Part shown: positions 42,629-51,584 of the stretch, in pieces
Layout: each line of letters begins with the position of its first letter
How positions within the stretch are numbered: the stretch's first letter is position 1
Assembly: GCF_000250675.2 (NCBI RefSeq)
Contig: NC_018681.1
Coordinates: forward strand, 3,472,001-3,536,000
Direction of reading: 5' to 3'
Length of the DNA stretch: 64,000 nucleotides
DNA from: Nocardia brasiliensis ATCC 700358
GTDB taxonomy: Bacteria > Actinomycetota > Actinomycetes > Mycobacteriales > Mycobacteriaceae
The notes under the pieces: generated by a model
The model's input: only the letters and a program-made list of their open reading frames with translations
Database searches by the model: none
Told to the model about the DNA's origin: nothing
Made by a program: the position numbers and the translations under genes

Positions 42629-43141
42629 CTAATGAGAGGCGAAGTTCACCACCGCGATCCATTTGGTGCCGCCGGGGTACAGCAGTCCGATGCCGGCGTG
42701 GGTGTATTCGCAGGTTTCGATCTGCTCTCGATGGCCGTCGCTGTGCATCCACCAGTCGATGGTGGCCTGCGGGGTGTTTCCGGGCGGCCCGCCCGCCCAA
42801 TAGATGATTTCGCCCCAGCGGATCAACGGTGCGTAGCCCGCCGCGGCGATGCGGGCGCCGCCGTCGGAATTATCGGTGCCGGTGTGGATATCGCGCAGCG
42901 GCGGGTCGGTGCCGGGCGGGCCGTAATGATCCGGATGCTCCCGGATATCGACGGCGTGCCGTTCGGCCGCGGCGCGCAGCTGGTCGTCACCCGACACCGG
43001 GTTGCAGCTGTGCGCCGCTCGCTTCTGATTGATCAGATCGAGCAGGTTCGTGCCCGGCACACTGGAGGTGCCCGGGCAAGCGGTGAGCACAACGCTGGAG
43101 ACTGCCGCCAGCCCCAGCGCGGTAATGATTCGATACTTCAT
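42629..43141 (-). CDS. CAP/SCP-domain lipoprotein
   Basis: 170 residues from ATG 43141. The signal peptide ends in the lipobox LTAC (Cys22). The mature part has the CAP-superfamily pattern: LLDLINQKRAAHSCNPV, LRAAAERHAVDIREHPDHYG, and IDWWMHSDGHREQIETCEYT followed by HAGIGLLYP, with His and Glu in the cavity motif. Secreted CAP proteins are common in actinobacteria with varied or unknown roles. It ends about 50 bases upstream of the repeat cluster of the peptide operon, so it may not belong to it. Confidence 0.88.
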   Translation of the reverse strand: MKYRIITALGLAAVSSVVLTACPGTSSVPGTNLLDLINQKRAAHSCNPVSGDDQLRAAAERHAVDIREHPDHYGPPGTDPPLRDIHTGTDNSDGGARIAAAGYAPLIRWGEIIYWAGGPPGNTPQATIDWWMHSDGHREQIETCEYTHAGIGLLYPGGTKWIAVVNFASH

Positions 43142-43544
43142 GCTCTGATCGTTCGCCGGATAGTCGCAGGTCACGCGAGTAGCGCACTACTCGATTCCCT
43201 GCTCGGCGGTGCCGCACCGGCTGCGCCCGAGCGGTTGCCCGGAGGTGTCGGGGCGGCCACCGTCGCCAGGCCGGATTCGCCGGGGCGCGATACAGCGACG
43301 CGTAACCGATCCGGCCGAGGCCGAGTGCATCGTGTCGAACAGCCCATTGGCAGGAGTACGCGTAGCGGCGTAGGGGGCCGCGCAACACGAAAACCTGACC
43401 ACGGGATCGGCAGGCACCGTGGCGGGCAACGTCGTTCTGTGCCTCGGCCTCGCCCTCGCCGCGATCACCGGAATCCTCGCCGCCGTCGAAACCCGTCGCG
43501 CCGCATAGCGCGGGCCCGCGGACGCGTCGCGGCGTGCCGACGAT
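43142..43544. other. Gene-free stretch between the CAP lipoprotein and the esterase
   Basis: 403 bases without a supported gene. A plus-strand stretch at 43419-43508 would encode a 29-residue hydrophobic peptide (VVLCLGLALAAITGILAAV) followed by a stop, but it has no ribosome binding site and an in-frame stop at 43371 just before it. It could be a remnant of a membrane gene. The promoter of the CAP gene lies at the left end. Confidence 0.5.
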
Positions 43545-44444
43545 CTACCGGGTGTGGGCAGCGAAGAATTCCCAGGCGAGGTCGGTTGCGCTGAGCCCGG
43601 CCGTCGGATCGGCCATGGCGCCCTCCCCGCCGGGCCACTCGTGTCCCATACCGGATAGCCGGTAGACGTGCACCTCGCTGCCGTCGCGGCAGGTGGCTTT
43701 CGTACGCGTGATGGCTCCGGCCAGGGTTTCCGGTACGCCGGGCGCGCAGGCGCGGTTTTCCTGCCATCGGGTGATACCGGCCTGGAACTGTTCGAAATAC
43801 CGGTCCTTGCCGCCGAGGAAGGTGATCGTCGACACCGGAGTGCTCGGGGTGTAGTTCGGGTCGGCGGCCTTGGGGCCGATGAAGCCGCCGCTCACCGGCG
43901 CGATGGCGGCGAAGGTGTCCGGCAGTTCGACCGCGAGTTTGTACGACATGTCACCACCGTTGGACAATCCGGTGGCGTAGACCCGTTTCGGGTCGGCTTT
44001 CCACCCGCCGATCAGCTCGGCGACAACGGTTCGGAGAAAGCCCACGTCGTCTTCGCTGCCGCAGCAGACCAGCGCGTTGTATGCCGAGGAGTAACCGGCC
44101 GGGTAGACGACAAGCGCTTTCTCCTTGTCCGCCTTGGCATTCCACTGACTGACCCGCGCGATCTGGGTCGGCTCGCCGGGGAAGGAGTGCATGACGACCA
44201 CGAGTGGTAGCGAGGTCAGCGTGTCGTGGCCCGGTGGGGTGTGCACCACGTAACTGCGCGACTTGCCGCCGAACTCGAGTTGGACGGTGTGATCCTGGCC
44301 CGCCGCCACCGGTTCGGACGGACGTGCGACAGAAGTAGCGGGCGTGGTCGATTCGCTGCGCGATGTCTCCGAGCTCGTGCATGCCGCGCTGCCGACCGCG
44401 CATACGAGAATGCCCACGACGGCCAATTTTTGTCGCCGACTCAT
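43545..44444 (-). CDS. Lipoprotein esterase of the PHB-depolymerase/LpqC family
   Basis: 299 residues. The signal peptide ends at Cys22 in GSAAC, so it is a lipoprotein. The alpha/beta hydrolase domain shows VVVMHSFPGEPTQIARVSQW, the oxyanion/early strand VVYPAGYSSAYNAL, the Ser nucleophile in YATGLSNGGDMSYKLAVEL, and the C-terminal HEWPGGE with the catalytic-type His. Family members hydrolyse polyhydroxyalkanoates or ferulate/other esters outside the cell. The substrate is not predictable. Confidence 0.87.
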   Translation of the reverse strand: MSRRQKLAVVGILVCAVGSAACTSSETSRSESTTPATSVARPSEPVAAGQDHTVQLEFGGKSRSYVVHTPPGHDTLTSLPLVVVMHSFPGEPTQIARVSQWNAKADKEKALVVYPAGYSSAYNALVCCGSEDDVGFLRTVVAELIGGWKADPKRVYATGLSNGGDMSYKLAVELPDTFAAIAPVSGGFIGPKAADPNYTPSTPVSTITFLGGKDRYFEQFQAGITRWQENRACAPGVPETLAGAITRTKATCRDGSEVHVYRLSGMGHEWPGGEGAMADPTAGLSATDLAWEFFAAHTR

Positions 44445-44488
44445 CGAATTACTATGTCACGAACTGTCTTTCCGCGTGGCCGGTCTTG

Positions 44489-45181
44489 CTATCCCGCACT
44501 GATAGTCAGCTCGTCGTCTGGTGCTTGCGCCTGCTCGGTCACCACGGCGCCCGCGCGCAGGGTGAGGCGGTGGTCCGCGCGGGCGGCTTCCGCGGGGTCG
44601 TGGGTGGCCTGCAGCACCGTTACCCCGTCGGCGCTGATCTCGCGCAGTATGCGTGAGATCTCTTGCTGGGTAGCCGAATCCAATCCGGCAGCGGGTTCGT
44701 CGAGCAGGAGCACCTCGGCTTCCTGCGCGAGCGCACGGGCCAGCAGCACGCGCTGCCGCTGGCCGCCGGAAAGGTCGTCCAGTCTGCGGGCCGCCAGTTC
44801 GGTGAGGTCGAGACGGCCGAGGCAGGTGTCGACGAGGTCGCGATCGGCGCGGGTCAACCGCCGCCACGGACCGCGATGCGCCCACCGTCCCATGGCCACC
44901 GTCTGGCGCACCGTGATCGGCAGCGTCGGCGGCACGCTGGTGTGCTGCACCACGAACGCGGGCCGGTGCCGGTAGGTGTGCGAGACCGTCCCCGCGGTCG
45001 GCGCGAGTACCCCGGCGAGGACCGCGAGCAGGGTCGACTTCCCGGACCCGTTCGGCCCGACGAGGGCGCTGACCTTGCCCCGGGGGATCTCGGCGGTCAC
45101 GTCATGCAGGACGGCACGGCCGCGGTAGCCCGCGAACAGCCCGGACAGCCGGATCGCGACGGGGTCGGGGGTAGGGGACAT
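44489..45181 (-). CDS. aztA: Zinc ABC transporter ATP-binding protein
   Basis: 230 residues from ATG 45181 (GTG 45184 is too close to the binding site GAGG). Walker A is GPNGSGKSTLLAV, the Q-loop is VVQHTSVPPTLP, the signature is LSGGQRQRVLLARALA, Walker B is VLLLDEPAAGLD, and the switch His is in LQATHDPAEA. The ATPase powers import with the permease encoded divergently. The Zur box at 45195 lies just upstream of its start, so both sides of this divergent pair should be repressed by zinc-loaded Zur. Confidence 0.92.
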   Translation of the reverse strand: MSPTPDPVAIRLSGLFAGYRGRAVLHDVTAEIPRGKVSALVGPNGSGKSTLLAVLAGVLAPTAGTVSHTYRHRPAFVVQHTSVPPTLPITVRQTVAMGRWAHRGPWRRLTRADRDLVDTCLGRLDLTELAARRLDDLSGGQRQRVLLARALAQEAEVLLLDEPAAGLDSATQQEISRILREISADGVTVLQATHDPAEAARADHRLTLRAGAVVTEQAQAPDDELTISAG

Positions 45182-45194
45182 CACACCTCACTTG

Positions 45195-45214
45195 TAATGA
45201 CAATCATTTTCATT
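45195..45214. promoter_or_regulatory. Zur box
   Basis: Read on the minus strand, the sequence contains TGAAAATGATTGTCATTA, matching the actinobacterial Zur consensus (an imperfect palindrome with TGAnAATnATTnTCA symmetry). It occupies the 47-base gap between the two divergent zinc-transport genes and ends 15 bases before the permease start, so it should switch both off when zinc is sufficient. Confidence 0.88.
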
Positions 45215-45228
45215 CTACTGTATGTCCC

Positions 45229-47214
45229 ATGGATTGGCTGTTCGCCCCGTTCGAGGTGGCTTTTGTGCAACGGGCGCTCTGGAGCGGCCTGCTCGTCTCG
45301 GCTATCTGCGCTTTGGCCGGCACATGGGTCGTCGTGCGCGGCATGGCCTTTCTGGGGGACGCGATGGCGCACGGCATGCTGCCCGGCGTCGCGGTGGCGT
45401 CGCTGGTCGGCGGCAACCTGCTGATCGGCGCGGCGATCAGTTGTCTCGCAATGGCTTTGGGCGTCTCGGCGTTGGGCCGTAATCGGCGGCTGTCGGCGGA
45501 CACCGGGATCGGATTGCTGTTCGTCGGCATGCTCGCGGCGGGCGTGGTCATCGTGTCGCGGTCGCGGTCGTTCGCGGCGGATCTGACCGGCTTCCTGTTC
45601 GGCGACGTATTCGCCGTGCGCACAACGGATCTGGTGTATCTCGCGGTGGCGCTGGTGCTCGCGGGTCTGCTCGCCGTGCTCGGTCATCGCGCGTTCGTCG
45701 CGTCGACATTCGATGCGCGCACCGCGCACACCCTCGGACTGCGGCCGCGGCTCGCGCACGTGACGTTGGTGGGCTTGGTGACGCTGGCCATCGTGGCGTC
45801 GTTCCACATCGTCGGCACCTTGCTGGTGTTCGGGCTGCTCATCGCGCCGCCGGCGGCCGCGACCTACTGGGCCGACCGGATTCCGACGGTGATGGCGCTC
45901 GCCGCGGTGCTCGGCGGCCTCGCCACGGTGACGGGACTGCTGATCTCCTGGCATGCGGGCACCGCGGGCGGAGCCACCATCGCCGCGGTGGCGGTGGGAC
46001 TGTTCTTCCTGTCCGCGCTGGCGGCTTCGATGCGTGATCGGTTGCGTGGCAGAGGCGTTCGTACTGCTGCGGCAACAGTGAGCGCGTTGGCCGTGCTCCC
46101 GCTGGCCGGATGCGGAACAGCCACGGAGCCGCCCGCCGCGGTCGAGACGCCGCACGGTTACGTGGCCGGTGCCGAGGAGACGGCCGAGCCGCAGTCGCGG
46201 CTGGTGCTCGCCGACCGGGGCACGGGAGCGATCCAGGTCCTGGATCTCACCACCGAGAAAGTGGTGGATGCGGGGAAGGCCGAGGGCGTGCGCGCCATCG
46301 CCGGTGACGGGCGCTACGGCTATGTGAGCGCGACGGATTCGACGCGCGTCGTGGACAGCGGCAGTTGGCTGGTCGACCACGGTGACCACGTGCATTACTA
46401 CCGCGCGCCGATCCGCGACGTCGGCACGATCGACGGGCGGGTGCGCGCCGCGCACAGCGACCCCGCGGTGGCCGCGCTGCAGCTCGACGGCGGCGGGACG
46501 CTGGTGCTGGACCGCGCCGCGCTCGATCGAGGCTCGATCGTCGAGCGGGTCCGGATCGCCGACGGCACCGCGCTGCCCTACGCCGAGCACCTGCTGGTCG
46601 TCACTGGCAGCGGGGTGCAGGTACGCACGCGCGACAACGCCGCGGTCGGCGCGATCGCCGAGCCGTGCCCGGACCCGCGCGGGCAATCGGTGACCCGCCG
46701 CGGCGTCGTATTCGGATGTGCGGACGGTGCTCTCGTCGTGACGCGGCAAGACGGCGAATTCGTCGGCGAGAAGATCCGTTACCCGCAAGACGCCGCCGAG
46801 CGGGCCACGGCGTTCACCCATCGTCCGGGTAGCGCGACGCTCACGGCACCCGCCGGGCAGCAGGGCCTCTGGCTGCTCGACGTGCGGAAGCGGCGATGGA
46901 CACTGGCGCCGATCGGCCCGGTCGTCGCCGTGAACACGGCGGGGGAGGGCGCGGCGATCCTGGCGCTGACCCCCGACGGTGTGCTGCACGGTATCGACGC
47001 CGAAACCGGCAGGGAGACAAACCGGGTCGCGTTGCTCGAGCCACTCGCCCCGGACGCCCCCGCCCCGGTGATCCTGGTCGACACCAACCGGGCCTACGTC
47101 AACGACGCGGCCCGGCGGCAGGTCTTCGAGATCGCCTACAACGACAATCTGCGCCTGGCCCGCACGTTCGGCGTCGGCCTGGCCCCGACTCACATGGTGG
47201 CGACCGGCGAATGA
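45229..47214 (+). CDS. aztB: Zinc ABC permease fused in frame to an AztD-like metallochaperone lipoprotein
   Basis: 661 residues in one frame. Residues 1-265 are a typical zinc/manganese ABC-3 permease with about seven helices, including GMAFLGDAMAHGMLPGVAVA and ASFHIVGTLLVFGLLIAPPA. From Met268 (46030) the sequence MRDRLRGRGVRTAAATVSAL continues into LPLAGC (Cys295), a complete lipoprotein signal, then an AztD-like repeat protein (YVAGAEETAEPQSRLVLADR) to the end. Downstream aztC overlaps the stop (ATGA). Either a true fusion, with a permease C-terminus exported and lipidated, or a second start at 46030 gives a separate 394-residue lipoprotein. No ribosome binding site is visible at 46030. 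Confidence 0.85.
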   Translation: MDWLFAPFEVAFVQRALWSGLLVSAICALAGTWVVVRGMAFLGDAMAHGMLPGVAVASLVGGNLLIGAAISCLAMALGVSALGRNRRLSADTGIGLLFVGMLAAGVVIVSRSRSFAADLTGFLFGDVFAVRTTDLVYLAVALVLAGLLAVLGHRAFVASTFDARTAHTLGLRPRLAHVTLVGLVTLAIVASFHIVGTLLVFGLLIAPPAAATYWADRIPTVMALAAVLGGLATVTGLLISWHAGTAGGATIAAVAVGLFFLSALAASMRDRLRGRGVRTAAATVSALAVLPLAGCGTATEPPAAVETPHGYVAGAEETAEPQSRLVLADRGTGAIQVLDLTTEKVVDAGKAEGVRAIAGDGRYGYVSATDSTRVVDSGSWLVDHGDHVHYYRAPIRDVGTIDGRVRAAHSDPAVAALQLDGGGTLVLDRAALDRGSIVERVRIADGTALPYAEHLLVVTGSGVQVRTRDNAAVGAIAEPCPDPRGQSVTRRGVVFGCADGALVVTRQDGEFVGEKIRYPQDAAERATAFTHRPGSATLTAPAGQQGLWLLDVRKRRWTLAPIGPVVAVNTAGEGAAILALTPDGVLHGIDAETGRETNRVALLEPLAPDAPAPVILVDTNRAYVNDAARRQVFEIAYNDNLRLARTFGVGLAPTHMVATGE

Positions 47215-48134
47215 AAACCCTTGTACGCCTTCTCATTGCTTTGACGCTGTCCCTGCCCTTGGTCGCCGCGTGCACCGGGGGCGGCGGTGACCGCACCGGG
47301 ATCGTGGTCACCACCAACATCCTGGGTGACCTCACCCGAGCCGTCGCCGGAGACGCCGCCGAGGTGACCGTGCTGATGCCGCCGAATGCCGACCCGCACT
47401 CGTTCGCGGTCTCGGCGCAGCAGGCCGCGAAACTCGATCGCGCCGCGCTGGTCGTGCACAACGGCCTGGGCCTGGAGGAAGGGGTCGCGCGGCATGTGGC
47501 GGCGGCACAGAGCGCCGGTGTCCCGGCGCTGGCCGTCGGCGAGCATATCGACCCGATCAGCTACACCTCCGACGAATCCGCGGGCCGACCCGACCCGCAC
47601 TTCTGGACCGACCCCAAGCGGGTGCGCGCGGCGGTGTCGGCGATTTCCGCGGCGGTCCTCGCGCACGTCGACGGGGTGGACGCGGCGGCGATCCGGGCGA
47701 ACACCGATCGCTATCTCGCCGAACTCGACCAGCTCGATCAATGGGTCACCGAACAGTTCGCCGGCATCCCCGCCGAACGCCGCAAGTTGGTCACCAACCA
47801 TCACGTCTTCGGTTATCTCGCACAGCGTTTCGGCTTCCAGGTGGTCGGCGCGGTGATCCCCTCCGGCACCACCCTCGCCTCGCCGAGTTCCTCGGATCTC
47901 AGCGCACTGGCCGGGGCCATCCGCACGGCGGGCGTCGGCGCGATCTTCGCCGACTCCTCCCAGCCGGACAAGCTGGCCCGCGTGCTGGCCGAGCAAGCCG
48001 GCGTGCGCGTGCAGGTCATCGCGCTGCACACCGAGTCGTTGACCGAACCCGGCGGCGGCGCCGGCACCTTCCTGGAGATGACCCGCGCCAACACCGCGGC
48101 CATCGTACGCGGCCTCACCGCGCCGACAGCCTGA
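47211..48134 (+). CDS. aztC: Zinc ABC transporter substrate-binding lipoprotein
   Basis: 307 residues with lipobox Cys21 (LVAAC). Zinc ligands can be placed at His63 (DPHSF), His130 (PDPHFW), His198/199 (TNHHVF) and Asp249 (FADSS), the TroA/AztC arrangement. It binds zinc outside the membrane and delivers it to the permease. The ATG overlaps the permease-fusion stop, so translation is coupled. The His-rich loop of ZnuA types is absent, as in AztC, which receives zinc from AztD. Confidence 0.93.
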   Translation: MKTLVRLLIALTLSLPLVAACTGGGGDRTGIVVTTNILGDLTRAVAGDAAEVTVLMPPNADPHSFAVSAQQAAKLDRAALVVHNGLGLEEGVARHVAAAQSAGVPALAVGEHIDPISYTSDESAGRPDPHFWTDPKRVRAAVSAISAAVLAHVDGVDAAAIRANTDRYLAELDQLDQWVTEQFAGIPAERRKLVTNHHVFGYLAQRFGFQVVGAVIPSGTTLASPSSSDLSALAGAIRTAGVGAIFADSSQPDKLARVLAEQAGVRVQVIALHTESLTEPGGGAGTFLEMTRANTAAIVRGLTAPTA

Positions 48135-48162
48135 CCTTTTTCACGAGAAACACGGAGTAGCA

Positions 48163-49329
48163 ATGCATATATGGTCACGCACCGCCAAGCCGGTCGCCCT
48201 GTTCGGAATCGTGGCCGCGCTCGTCGCGGTAAGCGGTTGCGGCACTGATGATTCGAAGGACGCCGCGACGCCCGCGCCGGGTGCCGAACCGATCGCGGTC
48301 ACCTACGACGGCGGCATCTACGTCCTGGACGCGACATCGCTGGCGAAGACGGGCGAGGCGCGCCTGGAGGGATTCAACCGGCTCAACCCGGCCGGGAACA
48401 ACCGGCATCTGCTGGTGTCGGTCAAGGACGGATTCCGGGTTTTCGACGCGGTGACCGCCGAGTTCACCGGGACCGAATTCCCCGCCGCCAAGCCGGGACA
48501 CGTGGTGCGGCACGCTGGTCGCACCGTGCTGTTCGCCGACGGCAGCGGCGAGGTCACCAGCTTCGACCCCGCCGCGCTCGGCGTCGGCAAGCCGGCCACC
48601 GAAACGTATCGCGCTGCCGCACCGCATCACGGGGTGGCGGTGGAACTGGCGAACAAGGACCTGGTCGTCACGGTCGGTACCGAGGAAAAGCGGGTCGGCG
48701 CCGTGGCATTGGACAAGCAGCGCAAGGAAATCGCCCGCAACGAGGACTGCCCCGGCGTGCACGGTGAGGCGGCCGCCAAGGACGAGGCGGTCGTGATCGG
48801 TTGTCAGACAGGCGCTCTCGTGTTCCGCAACGGTGCTTTCACCAAGGTGGCCGCCCCCACCCCGTACGGCCGGATCGGCAATGCCGCGGGCAGCGATCTC
48901 TCATCGATCGTGCTCGCCGACTACAAACAGGACAAGGACGCCGAACTGGAGCGGCCGCAACAGGTTTCGCTCATCGACACGGTGTCGGGCACATTGCGGC
49001 TGGTCGATCTCGGCACCAGCTACACCTTCCGGTCCCTGGCGCGCGGACCACTCGGCGAGGCGCTGGTTCTGGGTACCGACGGCCGCCTGCACGTCATCGA
49101 TCCCGTCGCAGGCACCGTCACCCGGTCGATTCCGGTGCTTTCGCCCTGGCAGGAACCGCTGAAGTGGCAGGAGGCGCGTCCCGCCCTGTTCGCCCGCAAC
49201 GGCATGGCCTACGTGTCGGACCCCGCGACCAAACAGGTCCACCGAGTGGATCTCGCCACCGGTGCGGTGGCGGCCACCGTCACATTGCCCGCCGCCCCGA
49301 ACGAACTGAGCGGAGTCGTCGGCCACTGA
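48163..49329 (+). CDS. aztD: Zinc metallochaperone lipoprotein AztD (second copy)
   Basis: 388 residues with lipobox Cys26 (AVSGC). The mature protein is an AztD-like repeat (seven-bladed propeller type) with His-rich positions such as VRHAGRTVLFADGSGEV and PHHGVAVELAN, and Cys-containing NEDCPGVHGE and VIGCQTGALV. AztD transfers zinc directly to AztC in known systems. It lies 28 bases after aztC with CACGGAG as binding site. A second AztD-like domain is fused to the permease upstream, so this locus carries two. Confidence 0.9.
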   Translation: MHIWSRTAKPVALFGIVAALVAVSGCGTDDSKDAATPAPGAEPIAVTYDGGIYVLDATSLAKTGEARLEGFNRLNPAGNNRHLLVSVKDGFRVFDAVTAEFTGTEFPAAKPGHVVRHAGRTVLFADGSGEVTSFDPAALGVGKPATETYRAAAPHHGVAVELANKDLVVTVGTEEKRVGAVALDKQRKEIARNEDCPGVHGEAAAKDEAVVIGCQTGALVFRNGAFTKVAAPTPYGRIGNAAGSDLSSIVLADYKQDKDAELERPQQVSLIDTVSGTLRLVDLGTSYTFRSLARGPLGEALVLGTDGRLHVIDPVAGTVTRSIPVLSPWQEPLKWQEARPALFARNGMAYVSDPATKQVHRVDLATGAVAATVTLPAAPNELSGVVGH

Positions 49330-49445
49330 CACCGACAGCTCACCGAGTGCGGATACGTCGAGCGGCGTAGGAGAGCAATCGCTTTCGGGGTGACGCGGAT
49401 CCGGCCGGCGGGCGCGATCGTGGATGCACAGCGAAAGGAAAAGCG

Positions 49446-50774
49446 ATGCATCGACACGAACGCGGCCGTCGGCGGTGGGGACTGGTCGCCCTCGTCCTCG
49501 GCACCCTGGTGCTGGCGGGAACGCCTACGGCGGCCGCGGATCCATCCCGGTCCCTCATCGGTTGGCTCGGACGGCACGCGGTCCCGCTCGACCACGTGGA
49601 TCCCGCCGGGCCCGGAGACGATCTGGGGTACCTGCGCAGGTCGATCGGAGACGCGCAGATAGTGGGGTTGGGGGAGTCGGCACATGGTGCGGCAGAGGAA
49701 CTCGGGCTTAAGCACCGCACTGTGCGCGTGCTGGTCGAACAGCTCGGATTCCGTTCTCTCGCCTTCGAAGAGCAGTGGACGACGGGACTGCAGGTCAACG
49801 AGTACCTTCGCACCGGCCACGGTGATCTGGACGCGATCATGAATCAGCTGGGCGGACAGTGGCAGACGCAGGAGGTCGCGCACCTGCTGCGGTGGTTGCG
49901 TGATTTCAATACCGGGCGCGTCGACAAGGTGCAGTTCACCGGGGTCGAGTATTACGCGACGGGTCCGGCGGCCTATGACGGCGTCGAGGCCTACCTTGCC
50001 GCCGCCGATCCGGAGCGGCTCGCCGAGTTTCGAGAGCACCTGCGAGCGATCCGGCCGAGCACCACGGACATTTACGACCACATCAGCTGGTATCAGCAGG
50101 TGCCGGACAAAGCGCTCTACCTCGAGCACGCTCGTCGCGTGCTCCACCTGGTCGCCGCCGCGCCGCACCGATCGGGGGACGCGGCGCATGAATTGGCTCT
50201 TCAGCACGCGCGGCAGATCGTCTCCTTCTACGAGCACTACAGCCTGCCGGCGGCCGACGGCCTGGTGTACCGGGACGCCCGTGCAGCCGAAAACCTCAGG
50301 TGGTGGCGTGAATCCACCGGCGACAAAGTCGCCTATTGGGCGGCGAGCGCGCACACGGCGAACGCTCCTGAGCTGCGGATCGCCGCACCTCCCGAGCCGG
50401 ACTGGCGTTTCGCCGCCACCGGGTCGTATCTGCGCCGGTGGTTCGGCCGACAGTACGTGTCGATCGGTTTCACCTTCGACCACGGTGACGTCAGTCTCGG
50501 GGCAGGTAAAACCGCACATCTGCCGCGACCTGCCGCGGACTGGTTCGAACAACCGCTGGGCGAGGTGCCGCTCGACCAGTTCGTGCTGGATCTGCGCCGG
50601 ACCGCCGCGTCCGCTCCGGTCCGGCGCTGGCTCGAAGGTCCCATCAAGACGCGCGGCCTTGCGCACGCGGGCGCCGGTTCCTTCATCGACGGTGGCAGCC
50701 CGATCCAATGGTTCGACCTGATCGTCCATCGCCAGGAAATAACTCCTGCGGTGTCTATCGCGTTGCCGCGCTAG
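49446..50774 (+). CDS. Secreted erythromycin-esterase family protein
   Basis: 442 residues. The signal peptide is Arg-rich then hydrophobic, ending GTPTAAADP. The family motif GLGESAHGAAEE (Glu and His of the catalytic centre) and SLAFEEQWTTGLQVNEY, FTGVEYYAT, plus AYWAASAHTANAPEL match the erythromycin-esterase/succinoglycan-biosynthesis-EreA-like fold. Family members include macrolide esterases, but many actinobacterial members are not resistance enzymes. AAAGGAAAAG precedes the ATG. Its stop shares CTAG with the convergent DUF899 gene. Confidence 0.85.
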   Translation: MHRHERGRRRWGLVALVLGTLVLAGTPTAAADPSRSLIGWLGRHAVPLDHVDPAGPGDDLGYLRRSIGDAQIVGLGESAHGAAEELGLKHRTVRVLVEQLGFRSLAFEEQWTTGLQVNEYLRTGHGDLDAIMNQLGGQWQTQEVAHLLRWLRDFNTGRVDKVQFTGVEYYATGPAAYDGVEAYLAAADPERLAEFREHLRAIRPSTTDIYDHISWYQQVPDKALYLEHARRVLHLVAAAPHRSGDAAHELALQHARQIVSFYEHYSLPAADGLVYRDARAAENLRWWRESTGDKVAYWAASAHTANAPELRIAAPPEPDWRFAATGSYLRRWFGRQYVSIGFTFDHGDVSLGAGKTAHLPRPAADWFEQPLGEVPLDQFVLDLRRTAASAPVRRWLEGPIKTRGLAHAGAGSFIDGGSPIQWFDLIVHRQEITPAVSIALPR

Positions 50775-51472
50775 GCGTCTCGGTTCGGTCCGTAGAGCCG
50801 GGCGACATCGGGGGAGTCGAGCCACTTGGCGTAGGTGGGGGACTGGGGCCAGCCGTCCGGGGAATCCTGCCATTCCTCCTGGCGGCCCCACGGCAGGATG
50901 TCGACCAGCGCGAAGGTATAGCTGAGCTGCTCGGTGCCGCGGCCGTTGGTGTGCCAGGTGCGAAAGACCTTGTCGCCGTCGCGCAGGAAGACGTTCACGC
51001 CGAAGCCCCCGCCGGGCGGTGCGTCCACGTCGGCGCCGAACGAGCTCTCCGAGGAGGAGTACCAGTCCATCTGGTTGCCGACCTTGGTCCGGTAGGTCAG
51101 CGCTTCTTCGATGGGTCCGTTGGTGACGACGACGAAGCGCGCGTCGTAGTTGTCCAGCAGATCCAGGCGGACGTACTGCGAGGTGAGCCCGGTGCAGCCG
51201 CCGCACTGCCACTCCGCGCCGTCGGACCACATGTGGTTGTAGACGATCAGCTGGGACCGTCCGTCGAACACGTCGACCAGCCGGATCGGGCCGTCCGGGC
51301 CGATCAGCGTGTAATCCGGGAGTTCGACCATCGGCAGGCGGCGGCGCTGCGCGGCGATGGCGTCGAGTTCACGAGTCGCGGCCTTCTCTCGCGCTCGCAG
51401 GTCATCGAGCGCGGCCTGCCAGGTCTGCCGGTCGACGACGGGGGGTAAGGCGGTGGCGGTCTTTTCAGTCAT
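50771..51472 (-). CDS. DUF899 family thioredoxin-like protein
   Basis: 233 residues from ATG 51472; an ATG at 51505 in the same frame is an alternative, and neither has a strong binding site. The family hallmarks are LPMVELPDYTLIGPDGPIRL, LIVYNHMWSDGAEWQCGGCT, and the C-terminal FALVDILPWGRQEEWQDSP. The WQCGGCTG loop places cysteines as in thioredoxin-like folds. Function of the family is unknown. It is the last gene of a minus-strand run (TMEM175-like, MarR, GlsB, DUF899). Confidence 0.87.
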   Translation of the reverse strand: MTEKTATALPPVVDRQTWQAALDDLRAREKAATRELDAIAAQRRRLPMVELPDYTLIGPDGPIRLVDVFDGRSQLIVYNHMWSDGAEWQCGGCTGLTSQYVRLDLLDNYDARFVVVTNGPIEEALTYRTKVGNQMDWYSSSESSFGADVDAPPGGGFGVNVFLRDGDKVFRTWHTNGRGTEQLSYTFALVDILPWGRQEEWQDSPDGWPQSPTYAKWLDSPDVARLYGPNRDA

Positions 51473-51584
51473 GTTGTTTAGACCGGAGCCGGCTGTGAAA
51501 TTCATCGCTCTGCAGCAAAGGTGCCGGACGCACCGAGGGCAGCGCACCGGAAGTGGCTGCCCTCGATGCTGGTCGTGGTGGTGC

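Noticed and set aside
43419..43508. A short hydrophobic peptide frame
   Set aside because: No ribosome binding site and an in-frame stop just upstream; probably a remnant or chance.
45181..47193. A 670-codon minus-strand frame opposite the permease fusion
   Set aside because: Low-complexity Arg/Gln/His product covering the Zur box; the opposite strand encodes helices and a lipobox.
49446..50774. Macrolide resistance role for the erythromycin-esterase-family protein
   Set aside because: The family motif is present, but many secreted actinobacterial members have no resistance link, and there is no resistance context.
49209..51230. A 673-codon minus-strand frame opposite the erythromycin-esterase gene
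   Set aside because: It spans parts of three real genes and has no recognisable domain.
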